A stretch of 64,000 nt of DNA from Halichoerus grypus (taxonomy: Eukaryota; Chordata; Mammalia; Carnivora; Phocidae): NCBI RefSeq assembly GCF_964656455.1, contig NC_135715.1, positions 42,046,603 through 42,110,602 on the forward strand, written 5' to 3'. The notes beneath the pieces were generated by a model. The model searched no databases. It was not told where the DNA came from and saw nothing but the letters and a program-made list of their open reading frames with translations. The translations under genes were made by a program, and so were the position numbers. The stretch's first letter is position 1, and every line of letters begins with the position of its first letter. This document shows, piece after piece, positions 1 through 10,860 of the stretch.

Positions 1-269
1 TCTTTGAAACCTGATGTCTGAGAAGGTAAAAATTCCTCTTTCTGTTATTGAGGTGAAAATAAAATTTTGGAAGCTTTTCTTTGGCCAAGTACTATGGTAT
101 CGCACAAAGTCAAAGACTCATGCATTCCTACCCCCAACACGCCACACAAACTACTGGCCTCGGATGAACCCATTATCATTAAAACAGTGTTTTCCAAACC
201 TCCTTTTAAAATTAAACGTTCAGTTTGATATAATTGTAGATTCATATTCGGTTTTAAGAAATAACACAG

Positions 270-472
270 GGGCGCCTGGGTGGCTCAGTCGTTAAGCGTC
301 TGCCTTCGGCTCAGGTCATGATTCCGGGGTCCTGGGATCGAGCCCCACATCAGGCTCCCTGCTAGGCGGGAAGCCTGTTTCTCCCTCTCCCACACCCCCT
401 GCTTGTGTTCCCTCTCTCGCTGTGTCTCTCTCTGTCAAATAAATAAATAAAATCTTTAAAAAAAAAAAAAAA
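270..472 (+). mobile_element. Can-SINE (tRNA-derived), full-length
   Basis: The head begins GGGCGCCTGGGTGGCTCAGT and contains the two internal Pol III promoter boxes (A-box region TGGCTCAGTCGTTAAG, B-box region GGTCATGATTC). A CT-rich body, AAATAAATAAAATC and a poly-A tail follow. A perfect 14-bp TSD, AAGAAATAACACAG, flanks it at 256-269 and 473-486. It is non-autonomous and known to move by L1 machinery. The perfect TSD and low divergence suggest a fairly young arctoid-type insertion. Confidence 0.96.
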
Positions 473-489
473 AAGAAATAACACAGAGA

Positions 490-830
490 TTTCCCATGTC
501 CCCTTAACCCAGTTTTCCCCTAATGGTAACACCTTGCAAAGTTAAGGTACAATATGACAGCAAGGATGCTGATGTGGACACAGGCAATGCACACCAGTAT
601 TCATCACTACAAGGTCATTTATCTGGAACGCTGGCACTTTTATGGACCCTCCCACTTCTACTTTGCAAATATTTCAGCAATTGGGTCTCCAACAGACCAT
701 TTTTCTTTTCTATAGGTCCCGCTGCTTCAGAATTTTATAGATCACAAAACCTTAGAGTCTTTCCTCTTGTAAGTGATTCCATAGCTTTGATTCTTACATT
801 ATAAACTGAGTTAATTGATCAGAAGCTGTA
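490..830 (-). repeat. possible ancient L1M fragment, reversed
   Basis: The phrase TTTTCCCCTAATGGTAACACC followed by a GTACAATATGACAGCAAGGATG-like stretch (about 512-575) resembles the reversed 3' region of old mammalian L1M elements. The remainder is too diverged to place. Strand and family come from remembered phrase similarity only. Confidence 0.35.
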
Positions 831-840
831 TTTTGTGATA

Positions 841-2499
841 CCAAAATACAATGATGTTGGCAGAAATATGAGGGACAAAAATAAATCCAAATTCAGACTA
901 CGTGTCATTTTTCAGTCAGGTCTGTCCTACCCTCCTCATGATGAAAGAGCTGTGAGTAAAAGCAAATCTGAATGAAATATGGTTTAAATAAATTAGGCAT
1001 TTTTCCCCTCAGGTGAAAGTAGGCCAAGATATTTAGAGAAGTCCTTTTGCTACAAAAATCTGAGACTCTCTATAAGAATACTTTTGCCTGCAGTTTGTTG
1101 CCTCATAGTCTTAGAAAAGGTCTTCCACTTCAACATTACATCTGTCTTCCAGAACTGGAGAGGTTCAAAATGGTACATGCCAGTCAACTGTGTGGTATTT
1201 AAGAGAGGATTCGTAAAAGCCTCATCCCGTGAGTTTTACTTGTGTATCACTGGCATAACTGTGTCACCCGGCTATTCTTAGCTGCAAAGAAGCTGAGAGA
1301 TAGGTTTTATTTTTTAAGCTGGATACATTGTTGCCTAGTAAAAAATTAAGGTTCTTTCCTAGGGAAGGAGAAAATACATCTTAGGGCCTTATCTGTGAAT
1401 ACCACATGGGTCTAGTGCATTCATCTGCCATTGCACGTACATTGGTATACATCCTAATTTCATTTCATTCACTCTTACGGACAACCATTGTCACTTCCAT
1501 GAATGTTGGTCAGAAACAGGAGATGAATAACCTGACCTACCACAAAATGGTTCACTTAGTAGTCATAAAGTTTTATAGTAGTATTTGAGCCAATAGCCGA
1601 GTGCAAAATTATTCTGAATGAGAACCAACCCCAACCACTACATCAAATGGCTTTAAAATTAGCTTTTGCTGCTGATTTTTGCAGATAACATTTCTAAATG
1701 AATTCATCTGAAAATTACAAAGCAAAAAAGTGCTTATATGCAGAACTTACACTGCTGTAATGTTATTTTAACAACTAAATTTGGAATTATTTAACTAATG
1801 TCAAGCTGCTTACATACTTCCTCTGCTGTTGTATGTTAAAGAAGCATATTTTCCATTTCTGTACAAATTTGCAGCACATCTATTTTCTGTCGAGTTCAAA
1901 CTAGAGTTCCAGTACTGCTTTTTTTGAATTTATTTAAGTGTAAAGGAAATTTCCATATTTCAAAATCCATTTAACTGTACAGTTGAAAATCTTCCACCTA
2001 ACCTTCATTTGGGAGTGATTATTCTGCAGTACAATGATATGTTAAAAGGCAAATACCAAGAGAAAAACCTAATAAAATACTATAAATGCCTTCCAAGTGT
2101 TGCATATGCTCAATTAAAATAATATGCTTGTGGACTCATATCAATATTTGGCAGCATCTCTGTGTTAAAAGATATTTCAAAGATCAAACATGTAAAATCT
2201 CATTATAGATGAGTATTAACAGGTATTTGCAATCAATTTTGGTAATAGGTAAAATAATCTATGAATCCCACTTAAGTAAAATGTTACTCCCCAATAAAGA
2301 ATTCCACTGTTCTTATTAGTGGACCTATACTACAAAAGAAGTCTACTTAATTATTATTGTACTTTGGTTTTTGCCAATAAAAATCTGTGGAAATGGGTCA
2401 TCCTTGTTATGGAAGCACCTATATAATACCCTCAATTTTGTCTCTTAGCCCAAAAAGCCAGAATTTTTGCTATCTAATCCTTTATAGAAAACAAACAAA
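841..2499. other. unannotated AT-rich stretch
   Basis: I see no recognisable repeat, RNA gene or domain-bearing frame here. Open frames at 1084-1281 and 1406-1588 are short, start at arbitrary ATGs and resemble nothing I know. Confidence 0.5.
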
Positions 2500-2739
2500 C
2501 AAAAACTTTGGAACTTCCTTTGTTATTAACTGCTTATCATAAATTATCAACTCAAATATTCCTTATTAGGAAAATTTTACCTGACCTTCTACTTAGGTCC
2601 AAACAACTAGGATCTTTCAGAGCAATTTGCCTTTATGATTTGTGTGCCTTTTGAACATTCTGTCAAACTTAGAATGAGATCTAACACTTCCCCATTGTCT
2701 ATATGACTTATTAACTGAATTTTTTTTCCTACTTTCTGA

Positions 2740-3225
2740 ACTCCATTTCGTACCATTGGACAACTTACACTCTACTACTGCCACATTGCTCTTTCATCTT
2801 TACTTTAAACACCAATTCATCCTTGCCTTAAGGCCTTTGCCCTGGATAAATTTTCTGTCTGAATCTCTTATCTTCCTGTTATTCAAATATCTGGCTCTTT
2901 CTCATAATTTCAATATCAGGAGTAATACTCACTCCTCCGAAAGACCTTCCCCGAGAACCATACCCAATGCTGCCCATTCCACCTGTCTCCGTAAATAATA
3001 TCTCTGTATTTAAATGTTCTTCAAAATACTAATTGCTACATGAATTTATTTATTTGTATATTTATTAAGAATTGGTCTCCCATTTTCCCAAATAAGTACT
3101 TCATAAGAGCACAACTTTTTTTCAGTTAATGGATGAATTAATGTGTCTCACTGCAGATTATACTTTCTGAATGTAGAGACTATTACATGCTCTTAGTACA
3201 AGTGATTAACACATACTTAATAATG
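2740..3225 (+). repeat. L2 LINE 3' region, diverged
   Basis: The pattern 'CCTTGCCTTAAGGCCTTTGCC', then 'AAAGACCTTCCCCGAG', then 'ATTTATTTATTTGTATATTTATTAAG' and 'CATAAGAGCACAACTT' follows the order of phrases in the 3' part of mammalian L2. The stretch at 2500-2740 may be part of the same element. Divergence is high, as expected for L2. Confidence 0.62.
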
Positions 3226-4685
3226 TAAAATGAATGATCAGTTATGTATGTTCTCTTTGCTGCTAAAACTTACAAAAGTCATAAAAAAAGAAGCTAACAC
3301 TTCTGTACTTAAAAGGTTAAAAAAATTCACCTTGAATTTACTCATAGTACTCATTTATCATGTACTCCTTCAATATTCTTTTGTACTTTGGTTTTTGTTT
3401 CCTCTTTAATTCATTTTATTTATTAATCTTGTTCAATCTACCATAAATATGATAGGAAGATGACAACAGGTCCTGAAAATAACCCTGTACAAAAATTGAC
3501 TTTGATTTTAAGTGCCTGTTACTGTAGAGTCAAATCTACTTTTGTAAATCTATAACCTGAGGTTAGTGATTCTGCTCTATTTTAACCTAGCTAGTCTTTC
3601 CATAATGAGTAGAGTTATAACTGCTATTTTGCTTTTAATTTAGCTACCTCACTCTTGTCCTTATTGACCTTCACCCATGGTTTTAACTAACCATTTATCT
3701 AACCTGTCAAGATCATGACAAATGTCCCCAGAGTTTGCTGTGATTGAATGTGAAATTTCTGCAGTGGGAAGAATCCCCTAGGCAAGTGTTAAGAGAGACA
3801 CCAGAAAACTCTGACCCTTAAATTCAAATCTACTTGGTTTTCCCATTAATATAAAAAGCCTGAAGTTAAAACAAAAAAACCCCAACATGCCACCTTTATA
3901 CATGTAGACACACAGGATGTGCCAATAAATGAAGCATCTAGTAATGTGTATCCGACCAAAAAAAATAGCTAGGGAAAGAAACTGCAGATCACACATTGCT
4001 TTGGAAAACAAATAAAGTATTTTATGATACGTAGAATTATATTTTAAAGATACATATATTGTTTTCAATCAAATAAAAATAAAACTAGAATAACTGTTTT
4101 AGTAAATCATAGACATTTAAAATGTAGCTTTCCTACTGAATTTCAAATTAAAGTATATATATAAATATTACTGTATCTTTTAATATTCCCTTTCTTTTAC
4201 ATTCAGTATATTTAAAAAATAAAATAGTGATATTTACAAATATGGATTTAGGGTGTCCACTAATGATAGGAAGTCTGGTTGTACTGTCTGTAAAAATATT
4301 GGTTCTCTCCCCCAAATTAAATCAGCTAAAAGAAAACATGTAAAATTAAAACGGATATGTGAATATCACAGAAGTTTTGTATAATTGCATTTGAAACAAA
4401 AAGACTTCCACTAATTGCATTCTATATGGTCTTAACATGTTAAATGATAAAAATCTTGGGATAATGATTAAATGCATGCAATCTGTGCTATCTCCTAGCT
4501 TTTTTTTTTTTTTTTTTTTTTTTTACCATTTGGGACTAAAAAGGAAAATAACTAAATAGTTATCAAAACCTATTCCATTTTGGTGTTAAATATTAGATAT
4601 GACTTAAACACTCAAATCAAAACATATTTGCAATGTATAGTTTTATTAGAAGTTTTATTTTAGGAGATACAGAACAAGTTATGAA
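3226..4685. other. unannotated AT-rich stretch
   Basis: No feature is recognised. A homopolymer T run occupies 4500-4524. The reverse-strand frame at 3778-4068 has no domain and is treated as chance. Confidence 0.5.
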
Positions 4686-4689
4686 CTTT

Positions 4690-4905
4690 TGTTCATATAT
4701 CAATTTCAGACAACTTAGGATCAAAACTCAACTTTTTAAATACTGTAAGATTTTAGGCAAATTACTTGACATATTTTGCCTCAGTTTCTTCATTTTCAAA
4801 ATAACAATAATAATTAAGTTACACTTAGTGTTACTGTAAAGAATAAATGAGTTAACTAATGCCTACTACATAAAAAGCACTATAAAATAGGGATTATTTT
4901 TAGGT
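4690..4905 (+). repeat. MIR SINE
   Basis: The series 'TTTTAGGCAAATTACTTGAC', 'TTTTGCCTCAGTTTCTTCATTTTC', 'AATAAATGAGTTAACTAATG' and 'AAAAAGCACTATAAAATAG' follows the mammalian-wide interspersed repeat core and 3' end in correct order and orientation. Confidence 0.85.
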
Positions 4906-5579
4906 GTTATCAGTTTAATTCAGTAATTGATAATTTTTCCTAATGCAACATGCTAAGTTTCAGATACTTTAAAAAGCAATGTGCTTTTCAACTGATGTCT
5001 TCTAACTTGATTAGAAAAATCTGCCTTTATTTTCCTGTGAGAAATAAATGGTGTAAACAAATGAAAAACAGACAGGGATTGGAACTACTATCAGCTCCAA
5101 GAGTGACACACAGAGCCACCTTGTGGAATTATTGGCCATGTACTAAAGAAAGATCTCTAGGTATAAAATGGGTTCAATCTCATACAATGTAAAACCACCA
5201 CAGACAATGGCTTGAAGTGAATAATAAAAAATTCTCTTGATGGTAACCCCTCTAGCAAAGACTATCGATAGTGTGAAGGAAAAATATGAAGGTCAAATAT
5301 ATTTTTCTTCTCTGCATCCTTGCATATCCCCCAAACCCACCCACCACCGTTAACAAAGGCTGGAGTTAACGGCTTTGGGTCATCATCATTGCAGTCCAGT
5401 TATTTCTTATCCCACTGAGTTACTAAAAACTGTGTCATGTGGAAACAACAACAAAGGAAACCATCTACAACATTCACAATGTGAAAGATGTCATCCTGAG
5501 ATGTCACTGTTGTGAAAAAATAAAATATTTATAGTATATGGTTTCTAGTCAATTGTAAACCACAAGACGATAAAGACAT
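4906..5579. other. unannotated stretch
   Basis: No repeat family or gene is recognised. The frame at 4950-5192 lacks recognisable content. Confidence 0.5.
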
Positions 5580-6310
5580 GCCAGTTTGTTGGGCTGGCAG
5601 GGTTGCTTTGCCTTTAGGGATAAGTGAGCCTACCTCTTCATTAAGATGCTGACCAAAGACAGTGTTAATGTTCCCCTCAGTCTGACTAACTTTTAGACAG
5701 GCTTCTTCCTATCTCCAGGCCACCGAACTCCTTCTTCTTAGAGCATTTACTTTAGAATGCTCGCAATTGTGTTGTGATGAGCACTGGGAGTTACATGTAA
5801 CTAATGAATCATTGAACACTACATCAAAAACTAATGATGTATTTATATGGTGGCTAACTGAACATAATAAAAAAAAGAAAAAAAAAAGAATGCTTGCAAT
5901 TGTAAATTCTTTGTCTGCCCCTTTGAGATATAAATCTTCTCGAGCTTCTTGCCTGTTTTACCATCCAGGAAAATTTTTCTGAAGCACCCAGGAGCCATCC
6001 TTTTGAAATGTAAGGGTTAGTGCTCCCATCTGCCAGTTTCTAAGATAGGGCTGCCTTGGGTTAAGTTGTAAAACTACTTCCTATCATGAACATATGAGAA
6101 AGTTTACTTTTCCTTTAGGTCAAGCGAATTATCAAACACAGATGGTCTATGACTGCCCCACCCCAGCTCTTAAAAACTTTCCAGCCCTTGTTTCATAGAG
6201 TTGATCTTATCTGAATTCTGGCCTATTTCCCCTATTGCAAAAGCCTGGAATAAAGTCTCTCGTGCCTGTATACCTTTGTCCAGTACAGTATTTGCTTTGA
6301 CACTGTTCAC
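5580..6310 (+). mobile_element. probable ancient solo LTR (ERVL-like), split by an L1
   Basis: Sequence on both sides of the small L1 at 5771-5886 reads as one unit: 'CTTCTCGAGCTTCTTGCC', 'CCATCCAGGA', 'CAGGAGCCATCC', 'CATCTGCCAG', then an AATAAA polyadenylation signal at 6249-6254 followed by GTCTCTCGTGCCTG. That layout (U3-like body, poly-A signal, pyrimidine-rich R/U5) is typical of old mammalian LTRs. The exact family, and therefore the ends, are uncertain. No viral coding sequence is attached. Confidence 0.5.
5771..5886 (+). mobile_element. 5'-truncated L1, 116 bp, 3' UTR only
   Basis: It contains GAGCACTGGG, TGAATCATTGAACACTACATC and AAAACTAATGATGT, then AACATAATAAAAAAAA, matching the 3' end of the L1 at 27-33 kb. 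A 17-bp TSD, AGAATGCTCGCAATTGT, lies at 5754-5770 and recurs with one change (C to T) at 5887-5903. It is inserted into the LTR-like sequence around it and is therefore younger. Confidence 0.93.
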
Positions 6311-6679
6311 TTAGTACAGAAATTAAGGATCAAAATTGTTTTTTTTTAATAACTAGAAAAGGGCTTCTTTTTATAACTTTGTGTGTGTCTTATTGAGGCT
6401 GAAAATTTTTGGTTCATCAGTACATTCTGAAACAGTGCATTCTTTTCCTTTCCTTTTACAGTCTTTCTTAACAAATATTTAAAGCAGTTGAGAATAACTA
6501 GACTTTCAGAGTCAATGTTATCAGAGTCTATTCTCCTAAAATGTATAGTAAATTCTGACTGGGACATTTCTCTGCACAGCAATATCACTAAGTAGTCAAA
6601 GTTCTTGTGAGCATCTGCCTTTCTTTCTTTGTCTAATTTTACTGATATATCTTTGACATTTAAAAATTGTATACATTTA
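6311..6679. other. unannotated stretch
   Basis: Nothing is recognised. The reverse-strand frame at 6346-6687 has no known motif. Confidence 0.5.
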
Positions 6680-6905
6680 AGATACAAAAGTTGATGTTTA
6701 GATATATGTATACATTACATAAAGATCACCACAATCAAGCTAAGCAACTTATCTGTCACCTCTATATAGTTAAAATTGTGTGTGTTTTTGTGTGTAAGAC
6801 ATACATTCTCTTGATATGATAAACTCTTTAATTTTAGTCCTGTGTTTTCAAATATGTCCATGATATAAATATGCAAATTGCTTGGACTTTTTAAAATCAG
6901 AAATG
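6680..6905 (-). repeat. ancient L1M fragment, reversed
   Basis: 'GATCACCACAATCAAGCTAAG', 'TATCTGTCACCTCTATATAG' and a GTGTGTGTTTTTGTGTG stretch match a phrase common in reversed 3' regions of old L1M elements. The remainder is diverged. Confidence 0.5.
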
Positions 6906-7254
6906 AGCCCCACATACGGCAAATATGATACACTGAAATCACAAAACCCAGGTGCTCAATAAATATAACTTTCCTTATTCTCCCTTACCAGATTTCATTT
7001 TTGTCTCCAGTACATATTTTTTCACGTGAAAAGAATTTATTCCATCCTATTGTAAAATTTCTTTGTCACATCAGATTTTTTCCCAGCAATTTCGAATTTA
7101 GCCTCTGATAATTCAGGTTTTCCACCTTTCTATTTATTTTGTGGCTGACTCTACATGGGGGCAGAGCAGGTGAGGAGTTTGGCTTTTGCAATGCCATGAC
7201 AACACTGGACTCTTCTCTTTTCCGTGCCATTCATTTCTCCATACTGATCCACCT
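6906..7254. other. unannotated stretch
   Basis: No recognisable feature. Confidence 0.45.
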
Positions 7255-8265
7255 GGTCTTCATGGTCCCCAAAGTCAAATCATTTAATCATTCATTTGTT
7301 TGCAATGGTTTATCCATTCAACAAATTTTTATTAACCATTATCTTTCTTGGGGTGAGAGCGTATACAAATAACATTATCTCTGGTGTCATGGTGCTTACA
7401 TTTTTGCATCAAAAGAGAGGCAATCGGCATAATAGAAGTATGTTAGATATATGTACAATAGAGGAAAAGAAAGCAAGGAAAGAGAACTAGGAGTGTTAAT
7501 GGCTACAATTTTAAATAGGATCGTAAGGGAAGGCCTCAATGAAAAGATACTATTGATCCAAAACTGACTGTGATGAAGGAATGAGCCATACTCACATTGT
7601 AAGGAAGAGCACTGTAGGTAGGAAAAAACAGTAAGTAGAATGGTCCCAAGGAAGGAGTAAACTAGTGGGTTCAGGGAAGAGCAAGACCTGAGTGAGTGAA
7701 TAACAGGAGATAAGGTTAGAGAAGCATAAAAAAATGGATGAGGGTGCATTACACAGCATTATGATGATCTTGAATTTCACTCTGAATGAGTTGAGAAGTT
7801 ATTGGAGGGTGTTAAACAGAGTGGTAACATGATGTAACATAATTTGAAAGATACTGGTAGCTGAATTGAGAGTAGACTTCGGTAGTGAAGTGCGGGGAAA
7901 AGGAAATTGGTTAGCTCTCACAGTAGTCTAGGAAAGACAGAATACTGACTGTGGTGGTGCAAACAGTAGAGATGGACAGAAGCAGTCAGATTCTGGATAT
8001 ATTGCTGAAAAAAGAGCCAGCAGCTTTTTTGATAAACTGAAGTGTAATGTGAGAAAGAGTAACACACCCTGAGAAAAAGTAACACACACTAAGATTTGGG
8101 CCTGAGTGATAAGAATAATGGGGTTATCGCTAACTTAACTGAGAAAGACTGTAAGAGGCACAAATTTCAGAGGTGATCAGGAGATCAAACTGGCATGTTG
8201 GATGCCTAGTAGGTGAGGTGATGTTGAGCAGGCAGTTTGCTTATGAGTCTGGAATTCAAAAGAAA
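7255..8265 (+). repeat. long ancient interspersed repeat, family uncertain (L1M/L2-like), copy 1
   Basis: The order is 'CCATTCAACAAATTTTTATTAACC', 'TGGTGCTTACATTTTTGC', 'GGGAAGGCCTCAATGA', 'GAGTTGAGAAGTTATTGGAGGG', 'CAGTAGTCTAGGAAAGACAG', 'CAGATTCTGGATATATTG' and 'GAGCAGGCAGTTTGC'. This follows a well-known, highly diverged mammal-wide repeat whose phrases I recognise but cannot name with certainty. Open frames inside it (for example 7396-7749 on the minus strand) are incidental. A second relic occurs at 57230-57960. Confidence 0.6.
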
Positions 8266-8620
8266 TATGAAATCTAAAGATATAACTTTATTATCCTTCC
8301 CAAACCATAGTCTTTTATTCAAATTTAAAAGAGAAAGTAGATTCTCCATCCTCATGCACTCCATCAAGTATATTTTTTCAAGGCATAAACAGTTTCATCA
8401 GAATATTTTCTTTAATAAAATTCAATATAAATTCTTTATTAAAGAAAAAGTGTATTTTAAAATACTTACTTTGGACAGTAAACACTAAGAGTTTAATTGT
8501 GACAGCCATCCTATTAAATTTCAGGGAAACATAAGGATGTCATTTTTGTTCTAGTATAAGCCTTGAAAAAATAAGGAGGTTTAACCAATGTAAAAGGAAT
8601 GAAAAATGAACATTAAACAG
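8266..8620. other. unannotated AT-rich stretch
   Basis: No feature is recognised. Confidence 0.45.
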
Positions 8621-8635
8621 AAACAAGTAATCACA

Positions 8636-8935
8636 CAAATAATACATTATATGTTTAAAAAAAAAAAAAGAAGAAGAAGATAACAGGAGGGGAAGAATGA
8701 AGGGGGGGAAATCGGAGGAGGAGACACACCATGAGAGACTATGGACTCTGAGAAACAAACTGAGGGTTCTAGAGGGGAGGGGGGCGGGGGGATGGGTTAG
8801 CCTGGTGATGGGTATTAAGGAGGGCATGTATTGAATGGAGCACTGGGTGTTATACGCAAACAATGAATCATGGAACACAAAAACTAATGATGTAATGTAT
8901 AGTGATTAACATAACATAAAAACAAACAAACAAAC
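8636..8935 (+). mobile_element. 5'-truncated L1 with two-part (A+B) 3' end
   Basis: The insert begins in the last bases of a type-A L1 3' UTR (AATAATACATTATATG, 8639-8654). An A/GAA-rich run follows, then a type-B 3' UTR (GAAGGGGGGGAAATCGG through AACATAACATAAAAAC). A perfect 15-bp TSD, AAACAAGTAATCACA, lies at 8621-8635 and 8936-8950. The tail is (CAAA)n-like. The same A/GAA/B junction appears in the larger L1 at 17408-21672. Confidence 0.93.
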
Positions 8936-8950
8936 AAACAAGTAATCACA

Positions 8951-10609
8951 ATGAGTTCATGAAGGTGGGTGGTTATACATAAATATATAGGGTATCAGTG
9001 AGTTCTATAAATAACCAATACTGAATTATAAAATATAATTTAAAAATCCATAACAGACAAAAGAATGTGGCAAGTGTATGCCGGATTTCCAGCATATAAA
9101 TTCTAAAATTTTTCAAAAGGAACAAAGCATTTATATTAATAGAGGTCTATGATACTATTTAACATGAGATCTTACTACATGAAAATGTTAATAATTTCTA
9201 AATGAATGGATGCATAAAAATTAAAATCAAATTCTCTAAAAGCAATGGTGGGGGTGAAAAGTTTTTCTAGATGTAATATGACAGAGTGCTAATATTAGAA
9301 AATGATATTTTGCAAAGTAAAATTATCAGAATTATTTGAATTCTACTGAAGTATTTCAAAAAACAAATATACTGAGGTACTCAAGACTATAAGGAATTTG
9401 GAGATATGTGGTCAACTACGACATCGAGATCTGTGACACATATGTTATTGATACGAATATCTCTTGACTGCAAAGTCAGACACTAGATCAAAGTAAAGCA
9501 AAAATAATTTTCAGAATTAAAAAGTACTTTAGACATTGCTTATTCAAATATTGGCACGTAAGGGAAAACAACTAGTCTCAAAGGCTCAGTGTAAGTAAGC
9601 TAGAGCAAACTGTGCTCATTTAAAGTTTGTAGTAATATTTATTGGGACTGATGTTTAGAGTATACAGAAGTATTAGAATTTCTGTGGACCACATCATTCT
9701 TCAAAGAACAGTTTAGTTTGAAGATGAATACCTATGTCTAGCTACTATCACCTGGATATTTCTGCCTTGCTTATGCTAACAATCTTAAGCTTCAAGGAAA
9801 TATCCTAATGAGGGAGCATGCTGTGACAATCTGCTAGCTAAGCTACTCCATGCAGACCAATTTCATTATTTTTAATGTATGTGCCCTTGCCTATGAATAC
9901 ATGATTTCCATTTTACTCCTGTCTCATCAAGCTTAGGGACAGACCCATGAAAAAAGCAACCCAGATGCCTTAAAATGATGTAAACCTGATTTTTGCTTTG
10001 CAGTTATAAACTTCTCCTTGGCTTTGCATTTGTAATTGAATTTGATGATAAGCACCTGGGACATCTTTTTTATCCCAAGGTTAGTAAAGCTCCTTTTAAC
10101 AATGCACAACAGCAATAGCCTTTATCTGGCCATTCTCCTTTATTTTGCTCATGAAATAATTTATGAGAAGCTCATTTTCTTATACCTCTCTTCTTTAATA
10201 CAAACAGATCAGCAAGGGAAAGAAAACACCGCATTTACACCAACCTAATTTTAGCAAATAACTCTTCACAAAGACCCTCAGTAGCTTTTCTTCTTTTAAT
10301 CTTTGAACTGGGATTTTAAAATAGTGAACTTTCTGGGCATTCAGGGTCTAGAGAAGAGTCAATATGTAAATGACAAATAAATCATTTTGCCAATATTTAA
10401 ACCGGTGGTGCTCAAGCTTTTTTGACAGAGATGCACACTAAAAAGTCCAATTCGCACCTAAATATATATACAAGAACACTCCCCTAAAATATAACAAAAC
10501 TGAGGGTTGCGTTTCATTATAACGGACTCTAAACAGCTGAAGCTGACAAAATGCCATGAATTTGAGTGACCTGAATGAACATTCACTTATTAGACCAAAC
10601 TAAGGATAC
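8951..10609. other. unannotated AT-rich stretch
   Basis: No gene or repeat family is recognised. One 20-bp segment (9920-9939) recurs exactly at 16093-16112. Frames at 9933-10115 and 10036-10248 show no domains. Confidence 0.5.
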
Positions 10610-10860
10610 TTTCCTGGCTAATGGACAGTGCAGATATATGAACTCATTTCATTTTGTTCAGTCTGCTAGTTTCAGCACTTAATTAGCACAACCACCATGA
10701 ACTTCTTTTTTTTTTTTTTTTTTTAATTACTTAAAAAACCCTGATTATCCACCTCAGCAGCTTAGTAAAATTTTTAACTGGTGTGTGTTCCCTTGCTTGG
10801 CAAGTTAACAGACTCAGCTTTGTAATTATTATTATTGGTAGTAGTAGCAGTAACTGGTAG
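10610..10860 (+). repeat. unidentified repeat, copy 1 of 2
   Basis: It aligns by eye with 13490-13735. Both carry GAACTCATTT/GGACTCATTTTATT, TACTTAATTAGCACAACC (CACTTAATT here), CATGAACT, AACTGGTGTGTG/AATGGTGTGTAT and AGACTCAACTTTGTAA (CAGCTTTGTAA here). A T run at 10706-10724 replaces a short unique stretch of the other copy. The family is unknown to me; strand is relative only. Confidence 0.6.

Noticed and set aside
284..325. tRNA-like promoter boxes in SINE heads as tRNA genes
   Set aside because: They belong to Can-SINEs; no cloverleaf with anticodon arm and acceptor stem can be formed over the normal tRNA length.
5580..6310. Functional endogenous retrovirus
   Set aside because: Only LTR-like sequence is present, with no gag, pol or env frame on either side.
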